Notes under the pieces: generated by a model
Seen by the model: the letters and a program-made list of their open reading frames with translations, nothing else
Database searches by the model: none
Told to the model about the DNA's origin: nothing
Position numbers and translations under genes: made by a program
DNA from: Cololabis saira
Lineage: Eukaryota; Chordata; Actinopteri; Beloniformes; Belonidae
Assembly (NCBI RefSeq): GCF_033807715.1
Contig: NC_084591.1
Location: 32,793,090-32,857,089, forward strand
Direction of reading: 5' to 3'
Length of the DNA stretch: 64,000 nucleotides
Part shown: positions 42,101-53,764 of the stretch, one piece after another
Numbering within the stretch: position 1 is the first letter of the stretch
How the letters are laid out: every line of letters starts with the position of its first letter

Positions 42101-45100
42101 TCCATCCATCGTTCCTGTAGTTTCTTGTGCCGGCCCCCCTTTTTTCTCTTTTTTGTGCATGTTTGCAGGCCGGAGCCTCGGGAGCTGCGTTCTGGCCTGC
42201 GTTCCCGGTCCCCCCCCCCCCCATCCCCGGTCATCCCATTGCTGCTTCCACCTGCCTACGTGGATGTCTGCTGTGTGCTGCTGACGCCCCCCCCCCCCTT
42301 CTGATCATCCTGTTGCTGCTTCCGCCTTATGTTTATGCTTATGTTCATGTTCTGGATCTTTGAAAAGCGTCTAGAGACAACATCTGTTGTATTAGACGCT
42401 ATATAAATAAAGTTGAATTGAATTGAATTTCATATCATATTCCTACATGTGTTTCCTTCTTCTTTTAATGATTTGAAATGAAACTATTTTTCTTTGGCAG
42501 GTTGTTTTATTGTGTGCACTTTTTAATAGTGGAACCCAGTAAGGTTTTCACCTGTAACATACTGGGTTTTTTCCTTCAGAACCTGCACTCTGGACCACAG
42601 GACCGGGGTGTAAATCCTTACCAGGCCCACTACCACCCTCATCATCCCGCCCCTCTGCCCCAGGCGTTCAGCTCGCAGGCAGGTCAACAGACGGACCCGT
42701 TTGAGCATCTGCAGAGAGAATTCTTAGATTCTGCTCAACGTGAGTCTCCAGTTTTCTTGTTGATTAAAGGCCTTTAATATCTTGAGTGTTGCTCAGGTGA
42801 CGCGCTCTTCCCTGTCTCAAAATAACATTCTTGGGACTTTTGGTCATCTGCGTCGAAGGGACATTTAAACCGGGACAGACAAATCACATCATCATGATTA
42901 AAGGAGCAACGTCTGTGTAGTGGGGTTTTAGAGGATCATCCCCAACTTTACTCCCTGGACTTTTCCTGCCGTTTAGGATTTAACATCATGAGATCGCACC
43001 AGTTTACCGCCGAGTAACAGGAGTCATTAAGCTTGCATGTGTAAACGTGGGTCCTACCACCAATTGCTTGAAGTGACTTCGTGAACTTTGAATAAGAGAT
43101 AAAAAAAATAAATTTGATGGTTTAAAAATGAATAAGTAAAATATTTGTATGTGTTTCAGAAACTGCTGACAAGGAACGACTTGCGCAGCTGCAGATTTTG
43201 AACAAAGCTCAACAGAGACAAATTGAAGACTTGGAGCGAAAGCTGGAGGACTCTCGACGCAACATGAGATACCTGGAGCATCAGTTCGCCATCGTCAAAG
43301 GTGTGTTTTACACACTTTCCCCTTCAGAATGAAGGCTGGCCTTTTTATCCATTACAATTGGTGTTTCATTAAGTGGTGTCCATTTATTGGAGAAAAAAAC
43401 CCTGAAAATACAAAAAAAAATGATTTTTAAAACACAAGGAATGTATTAACTTGATGAAATATTTGTATTAACTTGATGAAATATTTGCCCCCTTGTGGCT
43501 GCTCAACAACCTGCACACACTCGGCAGTACTGGCTGTTTCCTCGTGTTTGTTTTTCTTGGTGAATGTGCTGTTCATGGAAACATGTCATTGGTTCGTTAA
43601 ATAGATGAGAAGGACGGCCTTGCGCTAAGTCTAAAGGAATCAAGTCAGCTGATTGAAGAAGCCAAGGAAAGAGAGGTTCAAATGCAAAACAAGCTGAAGG
43701 CGATGGAGCAGCAAGTGCAGACCCTCTGTCAAAGAGACCAGGAGGTAAATGATTTACTGCATGTCGGCTCCAAATGATTTAAAGATAAATGTATTCGATT
43801 GTTTGTAACTAATGAACAAGCTTGTAAAATCTGAATGTATTCCTGAGAAGCCACTAATCACTTCTATAATTTACTGTTTATCTACTACATGTAAAAGCCG
43901 TTAGTTAAAACACATGGAGTCGTCCATCCAAAGACTTTCTTATTCTCTTGTTTTAGGCCTAAACCTCTTGCAGGGATTCTTAGTTTTACTTTGCTTGCAG
44001 AACATGAAGAAACAGAGAGTGGCAGACGCTGCGGTGGACGCCATGAAGCAGCAGATGCTGGAGCTTCGCCGCTCCGACATCCTGTCCAGAGCGCGGGAGC
44101 AGCACGACAGGGATCTCGCCGTCATCAAGGAGCAGCACGACGCTGCACTCTTGGGCCTGCAGCAGAAGCTGGACGCCACCTCTCAGTCGTTAAGCGAACA
44201 GGTTTGTGGTTTTACTGAAATGGAAAATCGTCCGTCAGTGTGCCGTCCACGGCGTATGATTTGATAAATGTTCGTCGTAATCTGATTCTTGTGGTTTGGT
44301 TCTGTTCAAGATTGGTGTTGGTGAGAAATTACGGGAACACGTGAAGCTGTTGGAGCACCAGAGGGAGGAGGAGCAACTGGAGAGAGCCCGAATCGTCAAC
44401 GCACTGAGCCAGCGCCTGGAGGAGACTCAACAGCAGTGTGCCAAGATGCTGCACACGAGTGAGTGACATGCCTCCGGTTGCACTGAAGCCCATATGTACA
44501 AATCAGATGCCTCATGACAGATATTTACACACATATTTTACTTTACCTGCTTCCAGTTAACTTTATCGCTGCTGTCGTCCGTGTTCTTTAGATTCAGCTC
44601 AAGCGATGGCTGAAATGGAAATCAAACTACAACAGACTCAGTCTGCCAGGGCGCTGGGCGAAAGCATGAACTCAGTCCTGCAGGTTTGCTTTCCGGTTGT
44701 TTTGGGGGTTTTTCTGCCAGAGAACACAAAACATTGCCAGTTGTAGCTGAAGGAAAGTCTGCTGAAACCTGAAACGTCTTCATTTTACCTTCCCTAGGAG
44801 GACATGGCTGATCTGAAGGAGCAGATCACTTTGTATGAATCTGCTGTGAAAAATGGCGTTATTGCGTTGGACCACAGCAGTGACTGGGAGAACCATCTGT
44901 CTGACTCCTGCGTGGATCTGGGTTTGAAGACGCACAGGAAGAACGGCAGGCTTCAGAGGTTTGCTCCTGTCGTGTTAACCCTCCCACATCCTTCTGCCCC
45001 CTTCTACTCGTCTCCTCCGACTATGATTTGATCCGCTCACTTCCACCAACAGCCCTCGGCGTGACTTGTTTCTCTTTGCCTCGTCAGTCCTGCTCTGGCT

Positions 45101-48100
45101 CACCTGCCGGAGTCCCGGCTGCCCAAGGAGGAGGCGGTGCGGCTCCTGCGACTGGAGATGCAGCGCTGCCTGGGATGCTTGAAGGGGAAGCGGCAGAAGA
45201 TCAGTCGGCTGCAGGAGCAGCTCCAGCAGCTTCAGACCCGACTCGACGAGCAGCAGATCCAGTTGGACGAAGCCAGACTCAACAATTCAGTGAGGAATAG
45301 CTTAAAATCCTTGATCCAGATTTAACTGTTTAATTTCTGGTTGATAGAATAAAAAACATTTAAAAAAGCATGTTATAAGCAGAGGCAAGTGTATAAATAC
45401 AGAGTAAATGATTTCAAAGCTGAAATGCAGCGTTGTGATTGATCTTTTTTTAAATATTTATTGTATCTCCACAGAGCAAAGAGATGAGCCAGAAACATTT
45501 GGATTTGACTGTCGACTCTCATAAAGAGCTGAAGAGACTCCAGGAGGACAAACAACACTTACAGGAACAAGCAGAGGTTAGTTATCATTTATTGTCTTTT
45601 ATTTTATTGATTTTATTATTTTGGGTGTATTATCAGACCTGTTTTTCTTTTTTGTCGTTTTCATTTCAACCTACAGTTGTTAGAGAAGAAGAACAAGGAG
45701 CTGAAACAGAACGAGGAGAAGCTGAGGTCGGCCAATTCTGAGCTGTGCAGCAAGATGAGAGAGATGATCCAGGAGCTGGACCAGGAAAAGCAGGAAGCAG
45801 CTCAGAGGTAACGGCACCGAGCCGGAGACGCTTGCTGCTTCCTCCACTTCATGTCAAGTTGTCTGACCTGAATATTTGACGGCTTTTTTTTTTTTTTAGA
45901 TCTGAGCGAATTAATCAGCAGTACAGAGACGATGTGGTGAAGCGAGTCAGAACAGAACTGGCGCTGGAACACGACGCTCAGGTCCAGCAGCTGACTGCAC
46001 TGCACCAGCAGCAGGTCCAGCAGCTGACGTAAGAGCTTCCTTCTTATTGCAGACAGACAACGCTCTGTGACTCATTTACGATGCTCTTTACTTCCTTCAC
46101 AGAAACCAGTTGTCGGAAATCAGCGATAAGATGTTGGCTGTGCAGGAGTGTTACATATCTGTCTGCAAGGAGAAGAGCTTGCTTGAAGAAAAGGTCTCCA
46201 GAGAGACGGAGGAGGCAGCGATGGATGGAGGGAGCAGTACAGCGGCGGAGAGGTTGAGGAGCGAACTTGAGGCACAACATCAAGCTGCCATCAAGCAGCT
46301 CAGAGCAGTCTGGTCTACGGAGAAAGAGACTGAACTCCAGCATCAAGTGACGTCTCGTGTAGCTTCAGTCGAAGATCAATGGAAGGAGAAACTGATGGAG
46401 GTTTGACTTCTTAAAAAAGAAAAGTCTGGTCTCATCATTTTTACGCTGCTTCATCTCCACATTTCACTGTTGTCTTGTTTCTCTCTCCACATCTTTCCAG
46501 ACTGAAAAAACGTGGGCCCAGAGGGTGGAGGAAGCTAAGAAAGAGAGACAAAGAGAGACGGTTGAGGCGACTTGTCAAATAGACGAGACCGAAGCCGGCA
46601 GAAGGAGCATCTCTGCGGAAGAGCTGGAGTCCAGGCTCTCTGCCCAGAAACAGCAGCTGCAACTGGAAGCTGACAAAGTGCGAAGCAAAGCTGTGGAGGA
46701 GGCCAGGAAACTGCTCCAGCGGGAGTTACAGGAGAAGCACCTGGAGGACATGGGCAGGCAGGTCGGCAAAGTCTCAATCCTCCGTACAGCTACAATGACT
46801 GCGTTTACATGCACTCAATAACCCTTTTAAAACCCGAATATTGGCAATAACCCGAATTTGCACGGTCATGTAAACACCAATAACCCCTTTGAATAACCCG
46901 AATATGACCCCTGGGTTACTCCTTTTAAAACCCGAATATTCGGTCATGTAAACGCCTAACGGGACATCCCCATCAAACGGAACATGAATTTGTTTTCTGC
47001 GCATGTTCTTTTCTCAAGGAATCTTGGTCTTTTGAGTCCAGGAAGTTCTTATAAACATGGAGAAACGCAAGACCAGGCCACACTTTTGGAGTGAGGAGGA
47101 GACTAATCACTTCATAAATGTAATGAAGGATATTGAACATTTTGTTATTTGTAGACGGTAGAAAGTACCGGGATAGTGAGATTTACAAGAAGGTGAGCGA
47201 AAAGTTGCGCGAATCAGCATTTGTTTTGAATTTGGATACAGGAAGAAAAAGCGGAAATGACGCTAATTGCGTCATGATGTTCTCCGCGCGTCGCTGGTTT
47301 GATCGATATCCCAAATGATTAATTACCATGTATACAGGGATAACCCTGTTTGCTCACGCATGTAAACGGAATATTCCGAATGTTTCAGTAACAGGAATAT
47401 TAGCAATAACCTGAATTTTGACTGCATATAAACTTAGTCATTATCTCCATTTACGTTCTCTTTAACAGTCTTTTACCCATATGGATAAATATAAAAGCTT
47501 GTCTCCCAATACACTTTCATACCTCCGTAATGAATCCAGAGTCTTTGTCCAGATCGTTACGATGATCTACTAAGCAGTGGACATCAATGTTGTGGTATTT
47601 CAGGTGGAAGGTGCGGTGACCCGGGCCTATAATCGCTGGGTGGAGGATCTGTCTTCGCTACCAGAGTACCAAAGCTCTCTCCAAACAGAAAGGGAGAAGT
47701 GGGAAGAGTTGCAAGAAGAGCTCGTACAACAACGGGTGCGGCACTTTAAAACAAAAAGATGAGTCAACGTGTTGTATTATCTGATTATGAACCCTCATGT
47801 AAATATTTCAGGTGTCGCGGGCCCTCGAGGAGGCGGAGGAGCAATGGGACAAGAAGCACAACAGACAACTCAGAGAGCGCAGCTCTGGAGCTCCGGGAGT
47901 GGAGGAGCTTCAGGAGGAGCTGGTCGCTCTCAAGAGCCAGTCAGAGCGAGCATCCAAGGAGCAGGCCGCCCTGCTGAAGGCCGAGCTGACTGCAGCCAGA
48001 GCTGCCTGGAATAGAGAGAAGCAGCAGGAGATCTCCGTGCTCCAGGTCCGGAGAGAGCAGGCGCACCAGTCCAAGCTGCAAGAGCAGAGGAAAGAGCTGG

Positions 48101-51100
48101 AGCAGGCGGTGCAGCAGGCCAGAGACGACGCCGCCCTCCAGAGGACGGAGCTGCTCCTGCAGGTGGAGGCGCGAGAGGAAGAGTGGAGACGCCAGCACGC
48201 AGAGAGGGAGCCGGCCCAGAGCCGGCAGCTGAGAGATGGATTTGTAGCAGAGCTTCGGTCAGCGCTGGCAGACGTCCACGCTCAGCTTCTCAGGGCTCCT
48301 GAAAACGGCAGAAGAGCCAGCGGCTCCACATCAGAGGCTACAGTTACTCACATCATCCACAACTCGTGCAGAGATCTGGTGAGCAGAGCTGTAGCAGAGG
48401 CCAGCAGGGACTGGGAGGAGGTGAGCTGCTCTGGAAAGGTGAACTCTGGGATGTGAGGAAAATAAGTTCCTGGTAAGATTCTAAACATCTAAGTTTATTT
48501 ACACCCCCACAGATGAGTCAAGAGAAGCTACGCCGTGTCTTAAAAGAAACTGTAGAACAGCACGAGAAAGAAATCAACAAAATGCAAAGTAAGCGTGTCC
48601 TCAACTCTTCAACGCTGCATTGTTCATGTCATGAAACTAGAACGGGGTCAATCCCAGTTAAACACTGCAAAAACCCAAAATCTTAACAAGAATATTTGTC
48701 TTATTTCTAGTTAAAATGTCTCATTTTTGGTAAAAAAAAATCTCATTACACCTAAAACAAGACCCATCACTGGAAACAACAACAATTTTCACCTGTTTCA
48801 AGTAGATTTTCACTTAAAATAAGTAGAAAAATCTGCCAGTGGAACAAGATTTTTTTGCTTGTAATGAGAAGATAAATCTTGTCCCACTGGCAGATTTTTC
48901 TACTTATTTCAAGTGAAAATTTACTTGAAACAGGTGAAAATTGTCAAATAACAAGTTATTTTTTCTGGTAATGACTCTTGTTTTAAGTGTAAAGAGATTT
49001 TTGACTAAAAATGCGACATTTTAACTAGAAATAAGACAAATATTCCTGGTAAGATTTTGAGTTTTTGCAGTGAAATGACACGATTGTCCAATATGTGCAG
49101 GCTCGTCATCCCAGAGGACAGAGCCGTCTCGTTGCAGGAAGGAGTGCACTGTAACTGTGAGTAAGCTGCAGAAGAAGAACCAAGATCTGCAGAGACATCT
49201 GGAGAAGGCCTGCCGCCAACTTCAGCACAGCATCCGCGAGCACAAGACCACCATGCAGCATCTTAAAGGTAGGGCCGTGTCTCCCAGTGGACTTAACAAG
49301 ATCCAGTGATCAACGTCTTCATCCCTGCTGACTGAGATCACTCTGACATGTAGATGAGCATGAAAGCAGCTTACGAAAGGCAGAAGAACAACATCTGCAG
49401 CAGCTGGAGGAAGTGAAGAGAACCAAGGAAACCTCGAGGTTAGCACTTTTTACCGCCATGTGAAATCTGTTCCATAAACATCCTGAGACCCGTGCAGACC
49501 CTCGGCTGGATGACTAAATAAGCTCCTCCCATCTTACGTGAGCTGCCGGTTCACTCCTTTGTTTCTGTCCGTCGCCTGTGCAGGAATTCTCCTTGAAACT
49601 TGCTGTTCATTCACCTCGCTGCCTCCTAACGCACCTCGTTAAACTGACGTGTGGATAAAAAAAGCCGACCTCAGCTTAACCCGTGCGTGGAGGAATGAAT
49701 GCACCTCAGGTCCACGTCACATGACTCCTGACAACCAGATGCATTTTGACGTCCACCGTATTTAATAATCTTGTCTGCGGCAGGATTAAACAAGTTTGTG
49801 GTGGTTTGGGGCCACGTGATTTATTTAAGTACTTAATTTAAAGGGGACCTATTATGAAAAACACGTTTTTTCTTGCTTTAACATATATAAAGTGGTCTCC
49901 CCTCAGCCTGCCAACTCAGAGAAGGAGGAAAGCAACCAAATTCTGCAGTGTCTGTACAGCCGCCCGGATGAGCCATCTAGTCTGATGTGGCTTCTACGAG
50001 CCGTTCAGATTCTGCTCCTGTCGTTATGTAACGACAGGAGCGATGTGTGAAACCACGCCCACAACTAACTCCGCCGGCCGGAGCTTCCTTCATTTTTTCG
50101 TAGCGGTGTATCGCGTCATTCAGGCAGCCAGTCAGCACAGAGCCTCATTATCATAGCCCCGCCCACTCAGAATCCAGCATAGAGAATGAGGTTAGAGAAT
50201 GGGATGATAAAGACATAGCTCAGAGGCTGAATTTCTAATTTATTTAGCAAAAACAATCAAAAGCTTGTTTTTAAGACATTCAAGGCCTGTTTAAAATAGG
50301 TATTAGATGCAAGAATAGGTCCCCTTTAATGTTGTTCCTCCCTTTTGTAAGTTGTGAGCAGCAGAAGCTTCGTCAAGGCCTCGAGGAGATGAAGCAGCAG
50401 TATCTGACGACGGTGGAGAACATCAGAGGTCAGTGTTGGTGACTGAAAGCTGCGTGTTGCTGACTTTTACACGTTTGCACTTGTCCTCCAGGTGTCCTCT
50501 TTGTGTTAGATTGATGAAACGGATCCTGGTTGTACTTTTCTTTTCCTCAGGAGACATGTTGCGCTACCTTCAGGAGAGTCGGGAGCGTGCAGCGGAAACG
50601 ATCCGCATGGAGGTGCAGAGAGAGAGGCAGGACACTGCCAGGAAGATGCGGCGCTATTATTTGACCTGTCTGCAGGAGCTGCTGGAGGACGGCGGGAAGA
50701 TTACAGGGCAAGAGACAGGAACTGTCCCGAAACTGTTTGCTTGCTTCATCGCGGCTCCTCAAGCTTACTGTATTGATCTTTTGTGTCTTCTGCAGCGCTG
50801 AAAAGAAAATAATGAATGCTGCAAGCAAGCTGGCGGCCATGGCTAAAGTGCTGGAGACGCCCTTCAAAAGCAAATCTGGGAAGAGTTGCGCTTCACGGAG
50901 TGAGTCCTGTTGTACTGAGCCGCTGCACCGCAGATCCCCAGCCAAAATATCAATGACCTGGGACCTCATTTATAAAGCTTGCGTTCGCACAAAACAGGGC
51001 TTGAAAGATGGCACGCCACCTTCTACGCAAAGGTTGGGATTAAAAAAAAAAAAAACTACCGGGAAAATGTACGTATCTTTACGCAAACTTTGATCCTAGC

Positions 51101-52660
51101 GCACGAACATTTTGAAGATATGGGGAACTGGCGACGCAGACGGTGAGGTGGTGAAATGAAGCCAGATTCATGTCATACTTATGATATAATAGCGCTGATC
51201 GTGTCCCTCTGTGTTTGAAGCACAGCGTCAGTCAGGACTCTGGTGCTGCTGCTGCAGCCGCGGTGCAGGACACGCCGTGCCGGTGATAGCCTGCCAGAAT
51301 CTGATTTCTCCCCTGAAAATGGGTCTTTTTACCTGCCAAAAATTGAAGGCCAAATACAGTTAATGAAAGGTTGTTTCTACCTAAATATGATTTGATCTCA
51401 TTCTTGAGATTCATAATATAAACACTAGAGCTCACAGGATTGCTTTTTACTCTTTTAAAGGACCATAGCAAAACAAAATAGGCATTTTCACCTGGCAAAA
51501 GTTGATTGAAGGCCAAATACAGTTAATGAAAAGTTGTTTCTTCCTAAATATGACTTGATCTCATTCTTGAGCTTCATAATCTGAAAATCTGACGTTTTAG
51601 CGCTGTCGTTCAACAAGCTGCTGTGCGCGCTCCCGCGGCCAGAAATCAGATTCAGGCAGGCGCTGCGCATGCTCAGAAGGCTCATTCATATGGAAATACA
51701 GTCATCAAGTAATTTGCATTGACCATTCAAGGTATAAAGTGGGCGTGTAGAGGGCGGGATATGAGGCAAATTCACGTGCGCAACCTTCCAGGTGGACTGT
51801 GATTTATGAAGCGAACATTGCGTGCAAGTGTTTTATAAATCAGGATTTTTTTTTTTGTGCTCACACCATTTTCGGCTTTTGAGCGCACGTACACTTTTAG
51901 TATGAATCCTACGCACTCTTTTATAAATGAGGCCCCTGTGCATTTGTGTTTTACTTTGACAGGCTGTCCAACGACCGTGTCCACTGCTGCCACTGGCGGT
52001 CCGCCGGGTGGAGACGCGGCTGTCAGGAGGGTCCTGTCGGCGCTAACCGGACCTCCCGGTTCCAGGCCGGGGGAGACTTCTGCTGATTCCAGGCAGAAAC
52101 CAGCCGTTGCAGTCGGGACTAAACCTTTGAGCCACCGGGACTCTCCTGCGTCTCAGGAGATCCTAGGAGAGTCGTCCCACATCCCAACTCCCCCTCACAA
52201 ACCCTCTCTTCACGCTTCTCAACCCCACAGGGATTTAATCAGTGTGTCTGGGACCGGTAACAGGAAGGAGTTGCATCTGCGGGGACGTGATCCGAGCAGA
52301 GCTGGAGGCAAAGCCTTGGTGGTGCAGGAGGCTCCTGTTAGGGATCAGAACCGGCCTGACTGGACCACGTCTAGCTGTGACTCTGACACGGGCCAGAGGA
52401 GAGTCGAACCAGCGAGGCCCTTTTCTGTATCTGCAGGAGAGTTTGGCAGTCTGGTCACAGACGGGTCGGACCCGACCGCTCACAACCAAGTTCCCATGAA
52501 GTGGGCTCAGACGGGAAGCTTTCCCGGAGCTCACAGAGAGCCCACTCCTGGATCCGAGTGTGAGAGCCGGCAGCGCGTTTGTCCCAGGCCTTTGTTCTCT
52601 GAGCTGAGGCAGCGCCAGCAGGACAGCGGCTTTGACAGTCCGTTCCTGCAGCAGAAGTGA
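36191..52660 (+). CDS. cep152: cep152, centrosomal protein of 152 kDa
   Basis: Twenty-six coding exons: 36191-36277, 41313-41422, 41515-41575, 41661-41945, 42580-42739, 43160-43300, 43605-43744, 44001-44201, 44311-44458, 44592-44683, 44798-44958, 45088-45289, 45475-45576, 45677-45807, 45900-46028, 46103-46400, 46501-46761, 47604-47735, 47812-48420, 48513-48588, 49101-49268, 49354-49438, 50353-50428 (start possibly 50352), 50551-50707, 50796-50899, 51963-52660. Total about 4815 nt, 1604 aa (human about 1710). It is a centriolar scaffold that recruits the PLK4 kinase for centriole duplication. The acidic N-terminus ([15 protein letters not shown], then [10 protein letters not shown]) is the PLK4-binding part in human CEP152. 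The middle is long coiled coil. [33 protein letters not shown] and the C-terminal [10 protein letters not shown] are family blocks. Exon 24 ends at a probable GC donor. Several introns hold transposons. Confidence 0.95.
36278..38348. repeat. 2-kb 17-bp minisatellite starting at the cep152 splice donor
   Basis: Roughly 120 copies of cacacctacacaacata with point variants (cgacgtg, caatgta, cttacac). The first base of the array is the first base of the intron: exon ...CAAGAG|GTGCACACCTACAC. As 17 is not a multiple of three and the unit contains no TAA, TAG or TGA in any phase, all three forward frames stay open for about 2 kb (736, 772 and 675 codons of His/Thr/Tyr/Pro/Leu-rich sequence). These are not evidence for a protein: the cep152 reading frame continues at the exon at 41313. 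Confidence 0.97.
38355..38884. mobile_element. CAGGG-type DNA transposon inserted in the minisatellite
   Basis: Termini cagggtttgtacgtttt and the complement of aaaatgtgtatgaaccctg. The flanks are 6-bp direct repeats tacatg (38349-38354 and 38885-38890). The interior repeats 'tggaaaagtcatggaattt', as in a fish hAT-like family. Diverged copies of the 17-bp minisatellite resume on the far side, so the element landed inside the array. Confidence 0.8.
38891..39180. repeat. diverged continuation of the 17-bp minisatellite
   Basis: Irregular copies of acctacacgacatacac and acaactacacaaca with interruptions. Clearly related to the array on the other side of the inserted transposon but far less regular. 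Confidence 0.8.
39185..39425 (+). mobile_element. dispersed retroelement fragment
   Basis: 'ttgtatttataagcgccttt' followed by 'caggacactcaaggtcgccg' is a sequence found repeatedly in fish genomes, running to 'ggtgagttttaaggcgggat'. It lacks coding potential. Short pieces of the cep152 minisatellite lie on both sides (for example about 39424-39500). Confidence 0.55.
39500..41312. other. cep152 intron, no feature recognised
   Basis: 1.8 kb upstream of the second cep152 coding exon. No exon in frame and no repeat I can name. Confidence 0.4.
42110..42435 (+). mobile_element. retroelement 3' tail in cep152 intron 4
   Basis: Ends with 'agacgctatataaataaagt' and (TTGAA)n, the usual tail of a fish LINE/SINE family. 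The body holds two C-rich runs (about 42211-42220 and 42288-42298) with similar flanking sequence (tgctgcttccacctgcctac and tgctgcttccgccttatg). Confidence 0.6.
46794..47442 (+). mobile_element. PIF/Harbinger-like element with Myb/SANT remnant, cep152 intron 17
   Basis: Termini aatgactgcgtttacatgca and the complement of tgcatataaacttagtcatt, with subterminal repeats aacccgaatat. Inside, an ATG at 47057 opens [19 protein letters not shown] and, after a frame break, [20 protein letters not shown]. This is the Myb/SANT-like DNA-binding protein carried by PIF/Harbinger transposons, here broken. No nuclease ORF was found. The following cep152 exon begins at 47604. Confidence 0.7.
48663..49072. mobile_element. 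CACTGCAAAAA-type palindromic MITE, full copy, cep152 intron 20
   Basis: Begins cactgcaaaaacccaaaatc and ends with its complement gattttgagtttttgcagtg. Nearly the whole 410 bp folds on itself around 'agaaaaatctgccagtgg'. A truncated copy lies at 28064-28364. Ends 28 bp before cep152 exon 21. No clear target duplication. Confidence 0.9.
49842..50325. mobile_element. non-autonomous element with TTAA target duplication, cep152 intron 22
   Basis: 12-bp inverted termini AGGGGACCTATT, flanked on each side by TTAA (49838-49841 and 50326-50329). TTAA duplication is typical of piggyBac-type elements. The interior contains a short palindrome (cctgtcgttatgtaacgacagg near 50020) and no transposase. The right end lies 23 bp from the acceptor AG of cep152 exon 23. 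Confidence 0.75.
50960..51936. mobile_element. inverted-repeat DNA transposon in cep152 intron 25
   Basis: Termini gggacctcatttataaagc and the complement of cttttataaatgaggcccc. The interior has a duplicated segment: 'gaaggccaaatacagttaat' occurs near 51345 and 51512, each followed by 'tgatctcattcttgag'. No coding capacity. The right end is 26 bp from the acceptor of the last cep152 exon. Confidence 0.7.
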
Positions 52661-53065
52661 GGTGAGCCGGGTCAGAACACTTGGAGACAGATTATTCACT
52701 CGTGCCTTTAATGTGGTGTATGATGTTTACATGGTGTCGAGCAGATAAACCCAAACTCCGGAGAAGAACGCAAAGAGCCGCTGCTCAGTCTGGTTTTGTT
52801 TTGGTACTAGCGGGTCACGAGCCTCCCAAACCAGGACCAGGTCTCAGGTCTGGTTGAACCCGCTCATCCAGGGAGGAGGTTCCTCTGGTTCTGGGTGCTG
52901 GTCGGAGCGACCAGTCGCCCAGAGGGCTGTCGTTCCTGCCCCACTAACAAGCACCCGGGTTCTCGGGGGGTTTGAGGGTTTTTATGTTGATTGTTTTGCA
53001 CCAAACTTGTAAGATATGCTGTGCAGAGATTATAAATGCTTTTATACATGTGTTGACATTATTTT

Positions 53066-53071
53066 AATAAA
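53066..53071 (+). terminator. cep152 poly(A) signal
   Basis: AATAAA in attttaataaatcc, about 400 nt past the cep152 stop codon; the sequence between is a plausible 3' UTR. Confidence 0.6.
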
Positions 53072-53187
53072 TCCTATTTTATTTCAAACACTCTTGTCAT
53101 TAGAGTTTAACTCCATCCTTCCATCCGTCAGCAGATTTCTGATCTTTATGCACTGCCAACGAGGAAAGACATCAGCAATGAGCCTGG

Positions 53188-53638
53188 ATATATATATTTA
53201 AAAATGCTTAAAATCAAAAAGGGAGGGGGGGGTTTCCTTTCACTGCCGTCCTACCTGCCTCTTGCTGGGGCTTCGGTCGGGCAACTGGAGTCTGGTGGGG
53301 GCAACCTGCTCGCTTCCCTGTTTAATAATTATTCTTGGCATTATCATGATATATTGTTTAAATGTATATTATTATATTAAGTTATGAAATCTCATGGGAT
53401 GTTAAAATATAGTATTATTATATTGTTATATATTATAATATGGTGATATCATTTTGTTATATGTTATAATATTATAAAAATTATTATGTTATATTAGGAT
53501 ATTACTATATTATTATGCTATATTTATATTGTGCTACACCACTCCATATGATAATTATTTATTCATTTACTTATTCTTGAATTAATATTCCTAATTTATT
53601 TATATATTCCTAATTTATTTATCTACTTTCATCATATT

Positions 53639-53706
<68 letters not shown>

Positions 53707-53760
53707 CATTGTAACTGATGTCGTCTTTTGTCGCTGTTTGTACTGTATGTTAAAAAAAAA
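53188..53760 (+). mobile_element. retrotransposed insertion with 14-bp TSD and poly(A) tail
   Basis: Flanked by exact 14-bp direct repeats agcaatgagcctgg (53174-53187 and 53761-53774). The inserted DNA ends in an A-run (53752-53760) that abuts the right repeat. This is the footprint of target-primed reverse transcription. The insert begins A+T-rich, includes a G-run, a long A+T-rich stretch and a (CA)n array at about 53643-53705; its source is unknown. Confidence 0.7.
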
Positions 53761-53764
53761 AGCA

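Noticed and set aside
51857..51962. Upstream extension of the last cep152 exon's open frame
   Set aside because: It reads through transposon-derived intron sequence; the acceptor at 51962 matches the phase left by exon 25.
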